From Streptomyces antioxidans (lineage in GTDB: Bacteria; Actinomycetota; Actinomycetes; Streptomycetales; Streptomycetaceae): 64,000 nt of DNA. Where the stretch lies: positions 1 to 64,000 of the forward strand of contig NZ_LAKD02000015.1 of assembly GCF_000968685.2 (NCBI RefSeq), read 5' to 3'. The stretch's first letter is position 1. The number at the start of each line of letters is the position of its first letter. The notes under the pieces are model-generated. The model was not told where the DNA came from, searched no databases, and saw only the letters and a program-made list of their open reading frames with translations. Shown here piece after piece: positions 8,565 to 16,435 of the stretch. A program made the position numbers and the translations under genes.

Positions 8565-8633
8565 CACCCCGGTCAGAGCCCACGGGCCACCCCGGTCGGA
8601 GCCCACGGGCCACCCCGGTCGGAGCCCACGGGC
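8565..8633. repeat. Three tandem 23-bp repeats downstream of the rhomboid gene
   Basis: The unit CACCCCGGTCGGAGCCCACG plus GGC occurs three times head to tail (8565-8587, 8588-8610, 8611-8633) with one base difference in the first copy. A degenerate, partly inverted version continues to about 8760. Non-coding. Confidence 0.85.
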
Positions 8634-8777
8634 TGGGGTCACCGGCTGAGCCCCTGGGTGGTGAGGGGCCGCCGGGCTGGAGCCCACCGGCCGTAGCCGC
8701 AGCCCCTCGGCTGAGCGGAGTGGCCGACCGATGAGCGGTCGGCCCTGGGCCACTTGGGATGAGCCCGACCCGCTCAG

Positions 8778-8976
8778 TTGTCCACAGCGCGTGGCGGATC
8801 TTACGCAACCTGTGGAGAACTTGCGTACGCCCCCCGACTGACCTGCGTTTTCGCAGGAAGGCGGGGGTATGAACGATCGAACAGACGTCCCTAGCCGGTC
8901 ACACCGGCGTCAACACGGCAGAGGTTATCCACAGATCTTCTGAGTTTTCCCCGGCTGTGGATAACTCTGTGGACAA
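8778..8976. other. Cluster of DnaA boxes upstream of crgA
   Basis: Four perfect 9-mers matching TTRTCCACA: 8778-8786 (TTGTCCACA, +), 8925-8933 (TTATCCACA, +), 8956-8964 (TGTGGATAA, minus orientation) and 8968-8976 (TGTGGACAA, minus orientation). A one-mismatch site is at 8811-8819. The last two are 3 bp apart and face the 8925 box. A CCTGCG-TTTT-CGCAGG palindrome lies at 8842-8857. This is the AT-richest part of the neighbourhood. Probably binds DnaA; role unknown. Confidence 0.7.
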
Positions 8977-9016
8977 CCTGGGGACGAAGCTGGGGACGAG
9001 CGTGGGGACCGCCGGG

Positions 9017-9274
9017 TCACTTCCACTGGGTGGAGACGACGAACCCCGCGGCGATGAAGCCGAAGCCGACCACGATGTTCCAGTTCCCCAGTGATTCGAC
9101 CGGCATGTCCCCCGTGGTCACGTAGAAGATGACGATCCACGCGAGGCCGATCAGGAACATGGCCAGCATCAGCGGCGCCACCCACCGGCGGCCGCTGTTC
9201 AGACTGATGCTGGTCGCCGTCTTCGCCGGCGGCGGCGTGAAGTCGTCCTTCTTGCGGATCCGTGACTTCGGCAC
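9017..9274 (-). CDS. crgA: Cell division inhibitor CrgA
   Basis: 85 residues from the GTG at 9274 with GGAGAG upstream (minus strand). It begins [11 protein letters not shown], then a short Pro-rich stretch, and has two transmembrane helices (about 32-52 and 64-81) separated by a short loop containing [12 protein letters not shown]. It ends in the STQWK tail typical of the family. CrgA is a membrane protein that interferes with Z-ring formation in aerial hyphae and interacts with FtsI-type proteins. It is monocistronic and divergent from the DUF881 gene. The DnaA-box cluster lies just beyond its 3' end, not in its promoter. Confidence 0.97.
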   Translation of the reverse strand: MPKSRIRKKDDFTPPPAKTATSISLNSGRRWVAPLMLAMFLIGLAWIVIFYVTTGDMPVESLGNWNIVVGFGFIAAGFVVSTQWK

Positions 9275-9419
9275 GAGGAACTCTCCTGTCGATGCGCTGC
9301 GTGACCGCGCGGGGATGTGTACGGACGGCGCCGGGGCGGGACAGCGACGGGGACCACGTCCCTCCCCCACACGTCCGTTAGCGTAGTCCTTCCGCGGCGT
9401 CGTAAGGAGTAAGGGTACG

Positions 9420-10190
9420 TTGAGCAATTCCGCTGACTCCCCCGCCCCGGCGTCCCGCCGCCCCCGGTTCCGCCCCGTACGGCTGCTGACCGGAGCGGTC
9501 TTCGCGCTGGCCGGAGTGATCTTCTGGACCAGTTTCAACACCGCCCAGGGCACCAATCTCCGCAGTGATGAATCGATGCTGCGGCTCTCCGATCTCATCC
9601 AGGAGCGCAGTCGCAAGAACGGCACCCTGGGCGACAGCACCGCCAAGATACGCTCCGAGGTCGACGCCCTCGCCCGGCGGGACAACGGCAGCAGCCAGGC
9701 CGAGCGCCGCAAGCGGGCCGAGCTGGAGAAGACCGCGGGCACCAAGAAGCTCACCGGCCCCGGGCTCACCGTGACCCTCACCGACGCCCCGCCGAACGCC
9801 ACCCCGCAGATCCCCGGCGTCCCCGATCCCCAGCCCAACGATCTCGTCATCCACCAGCAGGATCTCCAGGCCGTGGTCAACGCGCTGTGGCAGGGCGGCG
9901 CCGAGGGGATCAAGGTCATGGACCAGCGGCTGATCTCCACCAGCGCGGTGCGCTGCGTCGGCAACACCCTGATCCTGCAGGGCCAGGTCTACTCGCCGCC
10001 CTACAAGGTCACCGCCGTGGGGGACCGGGGCAGGCTGAGCGCCGCCCTCACCGCCTCGTCCGCGATCCAGAACTACCGCAGCTATGTCGACGCGTACGGC
10101 CTCGGCTGGAAAGTCGACCAGCACGACACGGTGACTCTTCCCGGCTACTCCGGCACAGTGGATCTGCACCAGGCACAGCCCATCGGATAG
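9420..10190 (+). CDS. DUF881 family membrane-anchored protein
   Basis: 256 residues. The start is a TTG (9420) with AAGGAG 10 nt upstream. Basic N-terminus, one transmembrane helix (about 21-41), a heptad-rich helix (45-105), then the DUF881 beta domain containing [29 protein letters not shown] and the [12 protein letters not shown] strand. The DUF881 fold resembles YlxW/YlxX proteins near division genes. It starts a rightward cluster with three sortases, so an extracytoplasmic role at the cell surface is plausible. Its exact function is unknown. Confidence 0.88.
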   Translation: MSNSADSPAPASRRPRFRPVRLLTGAVFALAGVIFWTSFNTAQGTNLRSDESMLRLSDLIQERSRKNGTLGDSTAKIRSEVDALARRDNGSSQAERRKRAELEKTAGTKKLTGPGLTVTLTDAPPNATPQIPGVPDPQPNDLVIHQQDLQAVVNALWQGGAEGIKVMDQRLISTSAVRCVGNTLILQGQVYSPPYKVTAVGDRGRLSAALTASSAIQNYRSYVDAYGLGWKVDQHDTVTLPGYSGTVDLHQAQPIG

Positions 10191-10251
10191 CACCGGCGCC
10201 CCGCCGCGGCACCGCGTCGGCGGGGCGGGCAGGGGCGGACAGTGGGGGCCG

Positions 10252-10929
10252 ATGAGAACGCGGCTGATCGTCAGGACGCTCAGTGAGATCTGTGTCACCC
10301 TCGGAGCCCTGATCATCCTTTTGGTGGTTTACGTCCTGTACTGGACCTCCGTACGGGCCGACCGCGCGATGGACGGCGAGATCGACCACCTCCAGGACCG
10401 CTGGGCCACCGGCACGGTCAGCACCGGTGCCGAGCCGCCGTCCCGGCCCCGCCGCCATGAGCCCGGCGCCTCCTTCTCGATCATGTACATCCCGCGCTTC
10501 GGCGCCGACTGGGCCAAGCCCGTCCTCGAGGGCACCGCCACCGGCACCCTGAAGAAGGGCCTCGGCCACTACGCCCGCACTGCCCGCCTCGGCGCCCTCG
10601 GCAACTTCGCCGTCGCCGGGCACCGCCGGACCTACGGCGACCCCTTCAAGGACTTCCCCCAGCTCCGTCCGGGTGACGCGGTGGTGCTGACCGACGGCAC
10701 CACCTGGTTCACCTACCGCGTCGACCGGCGGCCCTATCGCACCCTGCCGACCGACACCGGGGTGATCGATCCGGTGCCGCGGGCCTCCGGCTTCCGCCGC
10801 CCCGGCCGCTATCTCACGCTGACGACCTGCGAGCCGGAGTGGGGCCACAGCCACCGGCTGATCACCTGGGCACACCTCGACGCGACCCAATCCGTAGCCC
10901 AAGGCAAGCCCAAGGCTTTGTACAGCTGA
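10252..10929 (+). CDS. Class E sortase
   Basis: 225 residues; ATG at 10252 with GTGGGGG upstream. An N-terminal membrane anchor (about 11-31) is followed by an extracytoplasmic sortase beta-barrel with His124 (AVAGHRR), Cys193 in TLTTC and Arg202 (SHRLITW), the complete catalytic triad. Class E sortases of high-GC Gram-positives cut an LAxTG-type signal and attach the protein to peptidoglycan. It is shorter in the linker than the two sortases downstream and separated from them by two genes. Its substrate is not evident in the window. Confidence 0.93.
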   Translation: MRTRLIVRTLSEICVTLGALIILLVVYVLYWTSVRADRAMDGEIDHLQDRWATGTVSTGAEPPSRPRRHEPGASFSIMYIPRFGADWAKPVLEGTATGTLKKGLGHYARTARLGALGNFAVAGHRRTYGDPFKDFPQLRPGDAVVLTDGTTWFTYRVDRRPYRTLPTDTGVIDPVPRASGFRRPGRYLTLTTCEPEWGHSHRLITWAHLDATQSVAQGKPKALYS

Positions 10930-11013
10930 CCCTCCGGCCACACCCCTCGCCCCTTACTCTGGTGCTGCACTCCGGTGCTGCAATCGACTTCGTCATCGGT
11001 GAGTAGGGATGGC

Positions 11014-11190
11014 ATGTACGGCTGGATCTGGCGGCATCTGCCGGGTAACGCATGGATGCGGGCGCTGATTTCGCTCGTACTGGTGCTGGCGATCGTCTTC
11101 GTGCTCTTCCAGTACGTCTTCCCCTGGGCGGAGCCCCTGCTGCCGTTCAACGACGTCACGGTCGACCAGGGGATGGGGGGTCCGCGGTGA
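11014..11190 (+). CDS. Small single-pass membrane protein
   Basis: 58 residues from the ATG at 11014 (GTAGGGA upstream; an in-frame start at 10975 lacks a site). One transmembrane helix covers about 17-36 (ALISLVLVLAIVFVLFQYVF), followed by a short outward tail. Its TGA overlaps the GTG of the amidotransferase (GTGA), which means translational coupling. A conserved-looking but uncharacterised Streptomyces protein, and a candidate accessory subunit for the sortase cluster (inference). Confidence 0.8.
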   Translation: MYGWIWRHLPGNAWMRALISLVLVLAIVFVLFQYVFPWAEPLLPFNDVTVDQGMGGPR

Positions 11191-11837
11191 GCGCGCGCGT
11201 CCTGGTCGTCGACAACTACGACAGCTTCGTCTTCAACCTCGTCCAGTACCTGTACCAGCTCGGCGCCGAGTGCGAGGTGGTGCGGAACGACGAGGTCTCC
11301 CTGGGCCACGCCCAGGACGGCTTCGACGGAGTCCTGCTGTCCCCCGGGCCCGGCACTCCGGAGGAGGCGGGCGTCTGCGTCGACATGGTGCGGCACTGCG
11401 CGCGCACCGGCGTACCGGTGTTCGGCGTCTGCCTGGGGATGCAGTCCATGGCCGTCGCGTACGGCGGAGTCGTCGGACGGGCCCCGGAGCTGCTGCACGG
11501 CAAGACCTCGCTGGTGACCCATGAGGGAGCCGGCGTCTTCGGCGGACTGCCCACCCCCTTCACCGCCACCCGCTATCACTCGCTGGCCGTGGAACGCGGG
11601 ACGGTACCCCCCGAGCTGGAGATCACGGCCTGGACGGAGACCGGCATCGCCATGGGTCTGCGCCACCGTGAACTGCGGGTCGAGGGCGTCCAGTTCCACC
11701 CCGAGTCGGTCCTCACCGAATGGGGTCACCGGATGCTCGCCAACTGGCTGGTGGAGTGCGGGGACACGGATGCCGTGGGGCGGTCCGCGGGGCTCGCCCC
11801 GGTGGTCGGGGCGGTCGGCGGTAAGGCCGGCGAGTGA
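11187..11837 (+). CDS. Anthranilate/aminodeoxychorismate synthase glutamine amidotransferase subunit
   Basis: 216 residues. A class I glutamine amidotransferase domain has the triad Cys82 (FGVCLGMQ), His171 and Glu173 (VQFHPES), plus the oxyanion LSPGPGTPEEAG segment. The N-terminal VLVVDNYDSFVFNLVQYL is characteristic of TrpG/PabA. It should supply ammonia from glutamine to a chorismate-using synthase (TrpE or PabB type), but no such partner is in the window, so TrpG and PabA cannot be told apart. The start overlaps the upstream stop by GTGA, and its own stop overlaps the GTG of srtE1. It is embedded in a surface-anchoring operon despite its cytoplasmic metabolic role. Confidence 0.93.
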   Translation: MSARVLVVDNYDSFVFNLVQYLYQLGAECEVVRNDEVSLGHAQDGFDGVLLSPGPGTPEEAGVCVDMVRHCARTGVPVFGVCLGMQSMAVAYGGVVGRAPELLHGKTSLVTHEGAGVFGGLPTPFTATRYHSLAVERGTVPPELEITAWTETGIAMGLRHRELRVEGVQFHPESVLTEWGHRMLANWLVECGDTDAVGRSAGLAPVVGAVGGKAGE

Positions 11838-13369
11838 CCGGACCGCGCCCCGAGCGCGAGGGCGCCGCCCAGGGCGCCCGAGAGCCCGCCCCGTACGCGC
11901 CATATGCGCCGTACGGGTCTCATGAGCAGCATCCCGCTCCTGGTGCGCATGGCACCCAGGGGGACCCGGACGCGTTCCCGGCGGCGGCCGCGGAGGGGCT
12001 GTGGGACCCGCAGCCGGACTCCGCCCCGGCCGGGCCGACGGGGCGCTCCCTGGGCACCGCGTCCCTCGCGGTGCCGCCGCCCACAGGACGCAGGCGGCGC
12101 GCCCGTCCGGCCGCCGCGGGGCCGGAGGAGGGAGCTGAGGCGGCCAGTCCGCCCACGGGGCGCAGACGCGCCCGTAGGCTCCCCTCGGGGGCGGAGGAGG
12201 CCGCTGAGGCCGCCGGGCCGCCCACCGGGCGCCGCCGCGCCCGTACGGTCCCCACGGGGCCCTCAGGGCCCGCACACGCCCCTCAGACGCCCGCCCGCGC
12301 CCCGGGACCGCCCCCACGCCCACGGTCCGGCGAGGCGTACCCACGCCCTGGCGAGGCGTCCGCACGTGCCCCGGAGGCCGCCGAGACGGCCGTCCTGCCC
12401 CCGGTGCCGCCCCGGCGCGACGACGAGACGGTGGCCCTGCGCGCCGTGGAGCCACCGCCCGCCGACCAGACCATGCTGCTGCGCAAGGTCGGGGCGGACC
12501 GGGACGGCGATTCCGAGCCCGAGCCCGCGCCCGGCGGCCGTGCCGCCCGCCGTAGGGCCGCCCAGGAGGCCGGGAAGCATGCCGGAAAGCGTGGCTCGGG
12601 CGCTACCCGGGCCGCCGAGGGCGCGGGGAGCGCCGGGGACGCCCGGCCCCGCACCCGTATGGAGGCCAGGCGCGCCGCGCGGGCGCGCAAGGACAGCCCG
12701 GGGGTGGTGGCGAGCCGGGTGGTCGGCGAGCTGTTCATCACGCTGGGCGTGTTGATGCTGCTCTTCGTCACCTATCAGCTGTGGTGGACGAACATCCTCG
12801 CCCATCAGCAGGCCGACGGCGCCGCGAACAACCTCCAGAAGAAGTGGGACGAGAGCGGCGACGAGCGGAACCCGGGAACCTTCTCCCCCGGACAGGGGTT
12901 CGCGATCATCTACATCCCCAAGCTGGATGTGAAGGCCCCGATCGCGGAGGGCATCGACAAGCACAAGGTCCTCGACCGCGGCATGGTCGGGCACTACGGC
13001 AAGAGCCCGCTGAAGACCGCCATGCCGTGGGACAAGAAGGGCAACTTCGCGCTCGCCGGGCACCGCAACACCCATGGCGAGCCGTTCCGTTACATCAACC
13101 GCCTCAAGCCCGGCGACGAGATCGTCGTCGAGACGCAGAGCCGGTACTACACCTATGCGATGAGCAGCATCCTGCCGCAGACGCCGCCGTCCAACACGGG
13201 CGTCATCAAGCCGGTGCCGCCCGGCTCCGGCTTCACCAAACCGGGGCGGTACATCACGCTGACCACCTGCACCCCGGAGTTCACCAGCACCTACCGGATG
13301 ATCGTCTGGGGCAAGATGGTCGAGGAGCGGCCGCGTAGCGAGGGAAAGCCGGACGCGCTGGTCGAATGA
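11834..13369 (+). CDS. srtE1: Class E sortase with ~300-residue N-terminal extension (SrtE1-like)
   Basis: 511 residues from a GTG overlapping the upstream TGA. Residues 1-295 are a disordered, Arg/Pro/Ala-rich cytoplasmic region containing three PPTGRRR(A)R repeats (about 78-140) and an 'ETVALRAVEPPPADQTMLLRKV' pair of TVAL/TMLL motifs. The membrane helix is at about 298-318, then the sortase domain with His410 (ALAGHRN), Cys479 (TLTTC) and Arg488 (TYRMIVW). From memory, this position next to a second sortase and PknB matches SrtE1/SrtE2 of S. coelicolor, which anchor long chaplins. The Thr-rich motifs in the tail near pknB could be kinase targets (inference). Confidence 0.92.
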   Translation: MTGPRPEREGAAQGAREPAPYAPYAPYGSHEQHPAPGAHGTQGDPDAFPAAAAEGLWDPQPDSAPAGPTGRSLGTASLAVPPPTGRRRRARPAAAGPEEGAEAASPPTGRRRARRLPSGAEEAAEAAGPPTGRRRARTVPTGPSGPAHAPQTPARAPGPPPRPRSGEAYPRPGEASARAPEAAETAVLPPVPPRRDDETVALRAVEPPPADQTMLLRKVGADRDGDSEPEPAPGGRAARRRAAQEAGKHAGKRGSGATRAAEGAGSAGDARPRTRMEARRAARARKDSPGVVASRVVGELFITLGVLMLLFVTYQLWWTNILAHQQADGAANNLQKKWDESGDERNPGTFSPGQGFAIIYIPKLDVKAPIAEGIDKHKVLDRGMVGHYGKSPLKTAMPWDKKGNFALAGHRNTHGEPFRYINRLKPGDEIVVETQSRYYTYAMSSILPQTPPSNTGVIKPVPPGSGFTKPGRYITLTTCTPEFTSTYRMIVWGKMVEERPRSEGKPDALVE

Positions 13370-13411
13370 GCGGGAACAGCCGGGTAACCAGGAAAAAAGG
13401 GGTACGACGCG

Positions 13412-14152
13412 GTGGCACGGACCGACCACGATGAGCGGCGGGACCAGCACCCCGGCCCGCCCGCAACGCCCAGCCGCCGTACCGGCCGCGGCCGGGTGGC
13501 CGCGGCCATCGCCGTCTTCGGCGAGCTGCTGATCACCGCGGGGATCATCCTCGCCCTGTTCGTCGTCTACTCGCTGTGGTGGACCAACGTCCTGGCCGAC
13601 CGCGAGGCGAAGAAGCAGGGCGACCAGGTGCGCAGACACTGGGCGCGGCAGGGGCCGGGCAAGCTGGACACCAAGAGCGGCATCGGCTTTCTGCACGTGC
13701 CGTCCATGCACAACGGTGAGGTGCTGGTCAAGAAGGGCACCCGTACCGAAACCCTCAACGACGGCGTGGCCGGTTACTACACCAAGCCGGTCAAGTCCGC
13801 GATGCCGTGGGCCGAGAAGGGCAACTTCAGCCTGGCCGCGCACCGGGACGGGCACGGCGCGAAGTTCCACGACATCGACAAGGTCCACGAGGGCGACCCG
13901 GTGGTCTTCGAGACCCGTGACACCTGGTACGTCTACAAGGTCTACGCGACGCTGCCGGAGACCTCGAAGTACAACGTGGACGTGCTGGACGCGGTCCCGA
14001 AGGAGTCGGGCCGTAAGCGGCCGGGCCGCTACATCACGCTCTCGACCTGCACCCCCGTCTACACCTCCCGCCACCGCTACATCGTGTGGGGCGAGCTGGA
14101 GCGCACCGAGAAGGTCGACGCGCGCCGCACGCCCCCCAAGGAACTGCGCTAG
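13412..14152 (+). CDS. srtE2: Class E sortase (SrtE2-like)
   Basis: 246 residues from the GTG at 13412, preceded by AAAAAAGGGG. Short basic cytoplasmic head, transmembrane helix (about 32-54), then the sortase barrel with His144 (LAAHRD), Cys213 (TLSTC) and catalytic Arg222 (SRHRYIVW). The head region AAAIAVFGELLITAGIILALF is closely similar to that of the preceding sortase, so the two look like an old tandem duplication. It acts outside the membrane, attaching LAxTG-type proteins to the wall. Convergent with pknB across a long terminator. Confidence 0.93.
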   Translation: MARTDHDERRDQHPGPPATPSRRTGRGRVAAAIAVFGELLITAGIILALFVVYSLWWTNVLADREAKKQGDQVRRHWARQGPGKLDTKSGIGFLHVPSMHNGEVLVKKGTRTETLNDGVAGYYTKPVKSAMPWAEKGNFSLAAHRDGHGAKFHDIDKVHEGDPVVFETRDTWYVYKVYATLPETSKYNVDVLDAVPKESGRKRPGRYITLSTCTPVYTSRHRYIVWGELERTEKVDARRTPPKELR

Positions 14153-14158
14153 CCCCGG

Positions 14159-14198
14159 CAGACCCCTGAGCACGCACGCAGACCCCTGAGCACACACG
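14159..14198. repeat. Two tandem 20-bp repeats
   Basis: CAGACCCCTGAGCACRCACG occurs at 14159-14178 and 14179-14198, between the srtE2 stop and the terminator stem. Non-coding. Confidence 0.85.
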
Positions 14199-14242
14199 GG
14201 GAAGCCCCCGGCCCCTCTGAGGGTGCCGGGGGCTTCCCCGTG
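14195..14242. terminator. Strong bidirectional terminator between srtE2 and pknB
   Basis: An 18-bp perfect stem (CACGGGGAAGCCCCCGGC and its complement) with a 12-nt loop that can itself pair (CCCT/AGGG). It lies between convergent genes. Confidence 0.93.
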
Positions 14243-14264
14243 CCACACGGTGCCCGGAGGCTGG

Positions 14265-16271
14265 CTAGAAGCCGTTCTGGCCGCCGATGATGCCGCCGTT
14301 GTCACCGCCGCCGTTGCCGCCCTGCCCGCCGACCGTGATGAGGTTCACGGACTGGCCCTTGGGCACCTGGGTGCCCGCGCCGGGCTGGCTGGCCACCACG
14401 GTCGCGTTGTCGTCCTGCGGACCGGCGATGTTGCCCACGTTGAGGCCCAGGTCCTGGAGCGCCTTCTTGGCTTCGTTGAGCTTCTTGCCGCCCAGGTTGG
14501 GCACCGGCACGTTATCGCCGTCCGCGGGTGCCTTGGCGACGATCAGCGTGATCGTCGAGCCGGGCGGGACCTCCTGGCCGCCCTTGGGGTTCTGGTCGGT
14601 GACCGTGCCGGCCTCGACGTCGCCGTTGTCGGCCTCCTGGGTCTGGACCTTGAGGCCCTTCCCCTCGAGCGACTTCGTGGCGTCCTCGACCTTCTTTGTG
14701 GTCACATCCGGCACGACGACGTTCTCCTGGGCCTTGGCGACGGTCAGGGTGACCGTGGTGCCCTTCGCGACCTTCTTGCCGCCCTTCGGGTCCTGGTCGA
14801 TCACCTTGCCGGCGGTCTGGTCCGACTGCTCGGTCTTCTGTTCGACGTTGAAGCCCTTGGCCTCGAGCTGTTGCTTGGCCGATTCGTACTGCACGTTCAG
14901 GACATCGGGAACCTCGACCCTGGCCGCGGGCTTGGGGCCCTTGGACATGGTCAGCTCGACCGTGCCGTACCGCTTGACCTCGCTGCCGCTCTTGGGGGTC
15001 TGCTCACAGACGGTGTTCTTCTCCGCCTTCTCGCAGAACCTGGAGCCGACGTTCTTGACCTTGAAGTCGCCGTTCTCCCCCTGGCTCTTGGCGTCCTCGA
15101 ACGTCTTGCCGACGAGGTTGGGAACCTGGACCATGTCGTCGTTCTTACCGCCGGCGAACAGCGACTTCCCGATGAAGATCGCACCGACCAGCACCAGTAT
15201 CCCGGCGATGATCAGCAGGATCGTCGACAGGTTGCTCTTCTTGTCGGGGCCCCCGCGACCCCGACCGCGGTCCGGTCGCTCGTCGTAGCCGAAGCCGCCG
15301 TCGTCCTCGCGCATCGGCGGGAGCATCGAGGTCTGCGCCCCGGCGCCGGAGCTCTGCGGCCGCAGCATCGCGGTGGGCTGGTCGTCCGAGCCGTAGCCGA
15401 CCGCGCCCAGGGCGGCGGTGGCGGCCACCGGCCGGCCCTCCAGGGTCGCCTCGATGTCGGCGCGCATCTCGTCCGCCGACTGGTAGCGGTAGTCAGGGTC
15501 CTTGACCAGTGCCCGCAGGACGATGGCGTCCATCTCCGGGGTGATCTCGGGGTCGTAGGTGCTCGGCGGCTGAGGTTCCTCCCGCACGTGCTGATAGGCG
15601 ACGGCCACCGGGGAGTCGCCCACGAACGGCGGCCTTACGGTCAGCAGCTCATAGAGCAGACAGCCGGTGGAGTACAGGTCGCTGCGTGCGTCGACGGTCT
15701 CGCCCTTGGCCTGCTCGGGGGAGAGGTACTGGGCGGTGCCGATGACGGCGGCCGTCTGCGTCATGGTCATACCGGCGTCGCCCATGGCCCGGGCGATGCC
15801 GAAGTCCATCACCTTGACCTGGCCGCTCCGGGTGAGCATGACGTTGGCCGGCTTGATGTCCCGGTGGACGATGTTGTTGCGGTGGGAGTACTCGAGGGCC
15901 TGGAGGATGCCGATGGTCATCTCCAGCGAACGCTCGGGGAGCAGCTTTCTACCCGAGTGAAGGAGCTCGCGCAGCGTGGAACCGTCGACGTACTCCATCA
16001 CGATGTACGGGATCGAGACGCCGTCGACGTAGTCCTCGCCGGTGTCGTAGACCGCGACGATCGCGGGATGGTTGAGCGAGGCGGCCGACTGGGCCTCTCG
16101 GCGGAACCGGGCCTGGAAGGACGGATCGCGGGCGAGGTCCGCCCGGAGCGTCTTCACAGCGACAGTACGGCCGAGGCGGGTGTCGTGCGCGAGGTAGACC
16201 TCCGCCATGCCACCGCGGCCGAGCACTGAGCCCAGCTCATACCGGCCGCCGAGGCGACGCGGCTCTTCCAT
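14265..16271 (-). CDS. pknB: PASTA-domain Ser/Thr protein kinase PknB
   Basis: 668 residues from the ATG at 16271 (GGAG 5 nt upstream); a longer in-frame start at 16337 is unlikely. Kinase domain (about 10-280): GRGGMAEV loop, Lys40, HRD Asp138, DFG Asp156 and activation-loop threonines (MTMTQT) of the PknB type. Then a juxtamembrane linker, one transmembrane helix (349-368) and four extracellular PASTA repeats starting at about 381, 450, 516 and 583, each opening VxVPxLxxKxxxxA. PASTA repeats bind muropeptides/lipid II, so the kinase senses wall synthesis and phosphorylates division and elongation proteins. Last gene of the fhaA-fhaB-pstP-rodA-pbpA-pknB operon, 164 bp after pbpA. The Gly/Asn-rich C-terminal tail is atypical. 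Confidence 0.98.
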   Translation of the reverse strand: MEEPRRLGGRYELGSVLGRGGMAEVYLAHDTRLGRTVAVKTLRADLARDPSFQARFRREAQSAASLNHPAIVAVYDTGEDYVDGVSIPYIVMEYVDGSTLRELLHSGRKLLPERSLEMTIGILQALEYSHRNNIVHRDIKPANVMLTRSGQVKVMDFGIARAMGDAGMTMTQTAAVIGTAQYLSPEQAKGETVDARSDLYSTGCLLYELLTVRPPFVGDSPVAVAYQHVREEPQPPSTYDPEITPEMDAIVLRALVKDPDYRYQSADEMRADIEATLEGRPVAATAALGAVGYGSDDQPTAMLRPQSSGAGAQTSMLPPMREDDGGFGYDERPDRGRGRGGPDKKSNLSTILLIIAGILVLVGAIFIGKSLFAGGKNDDMVQVPNLVGKTFEDAKSQGENGDFKVKNVGSRFCEKAEKNTVCEQTPKSGSEVKRYGTVELTMSKGPKPAARVEVPDVLNVQYESAKQQLEAKGFNVEQKTEQSDQTAGKVIDQDPKGGKKVAKGTTVTLTVAKAQENVVVPDVTTKKVEDATKSLEGKGLKVQTQEADNGDVEAGTVTDQNPKGGQEVPPGSTITLIVAKAPADGDNVPVPNLGGKKLNEAKKALQDLGLNVGNIAGPQDDNATVVASQPGAGTQVPKGQSVNLITVGGQGGNGGGDNGGIIGGQNGF

Positions 16272-16435
16272 AGCTACTCCAGCCCTCTTCCGTGGTTCCC
16301 GGCCGCACAGTGGGCCGGCGAAGTGCTGCTCGCGCATACGGTACCCGGCACGTCTTACGGGACCCGGCCCCAGTGGCTATCTGATACCGGACCGGTACGG
16401 CGACGTGCGGGATTGATATCCGGACGTGACGGGGG

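Noticed and set aside
8565..8633. CRISPR-like array
   Set aside because: The 23-bp units are directly adjacent with no spacers, and no cas gene is present.
8778..8976. A replication origin (oriC)
   Set aside because: oriC in Streptomyces lies between dnaA and dnaN with many more boxes; neither gene is present.
14223..16229. Long + strand open frame opposite pknB
   Set aside because: Shadow of the kinase and PASTA repeats.
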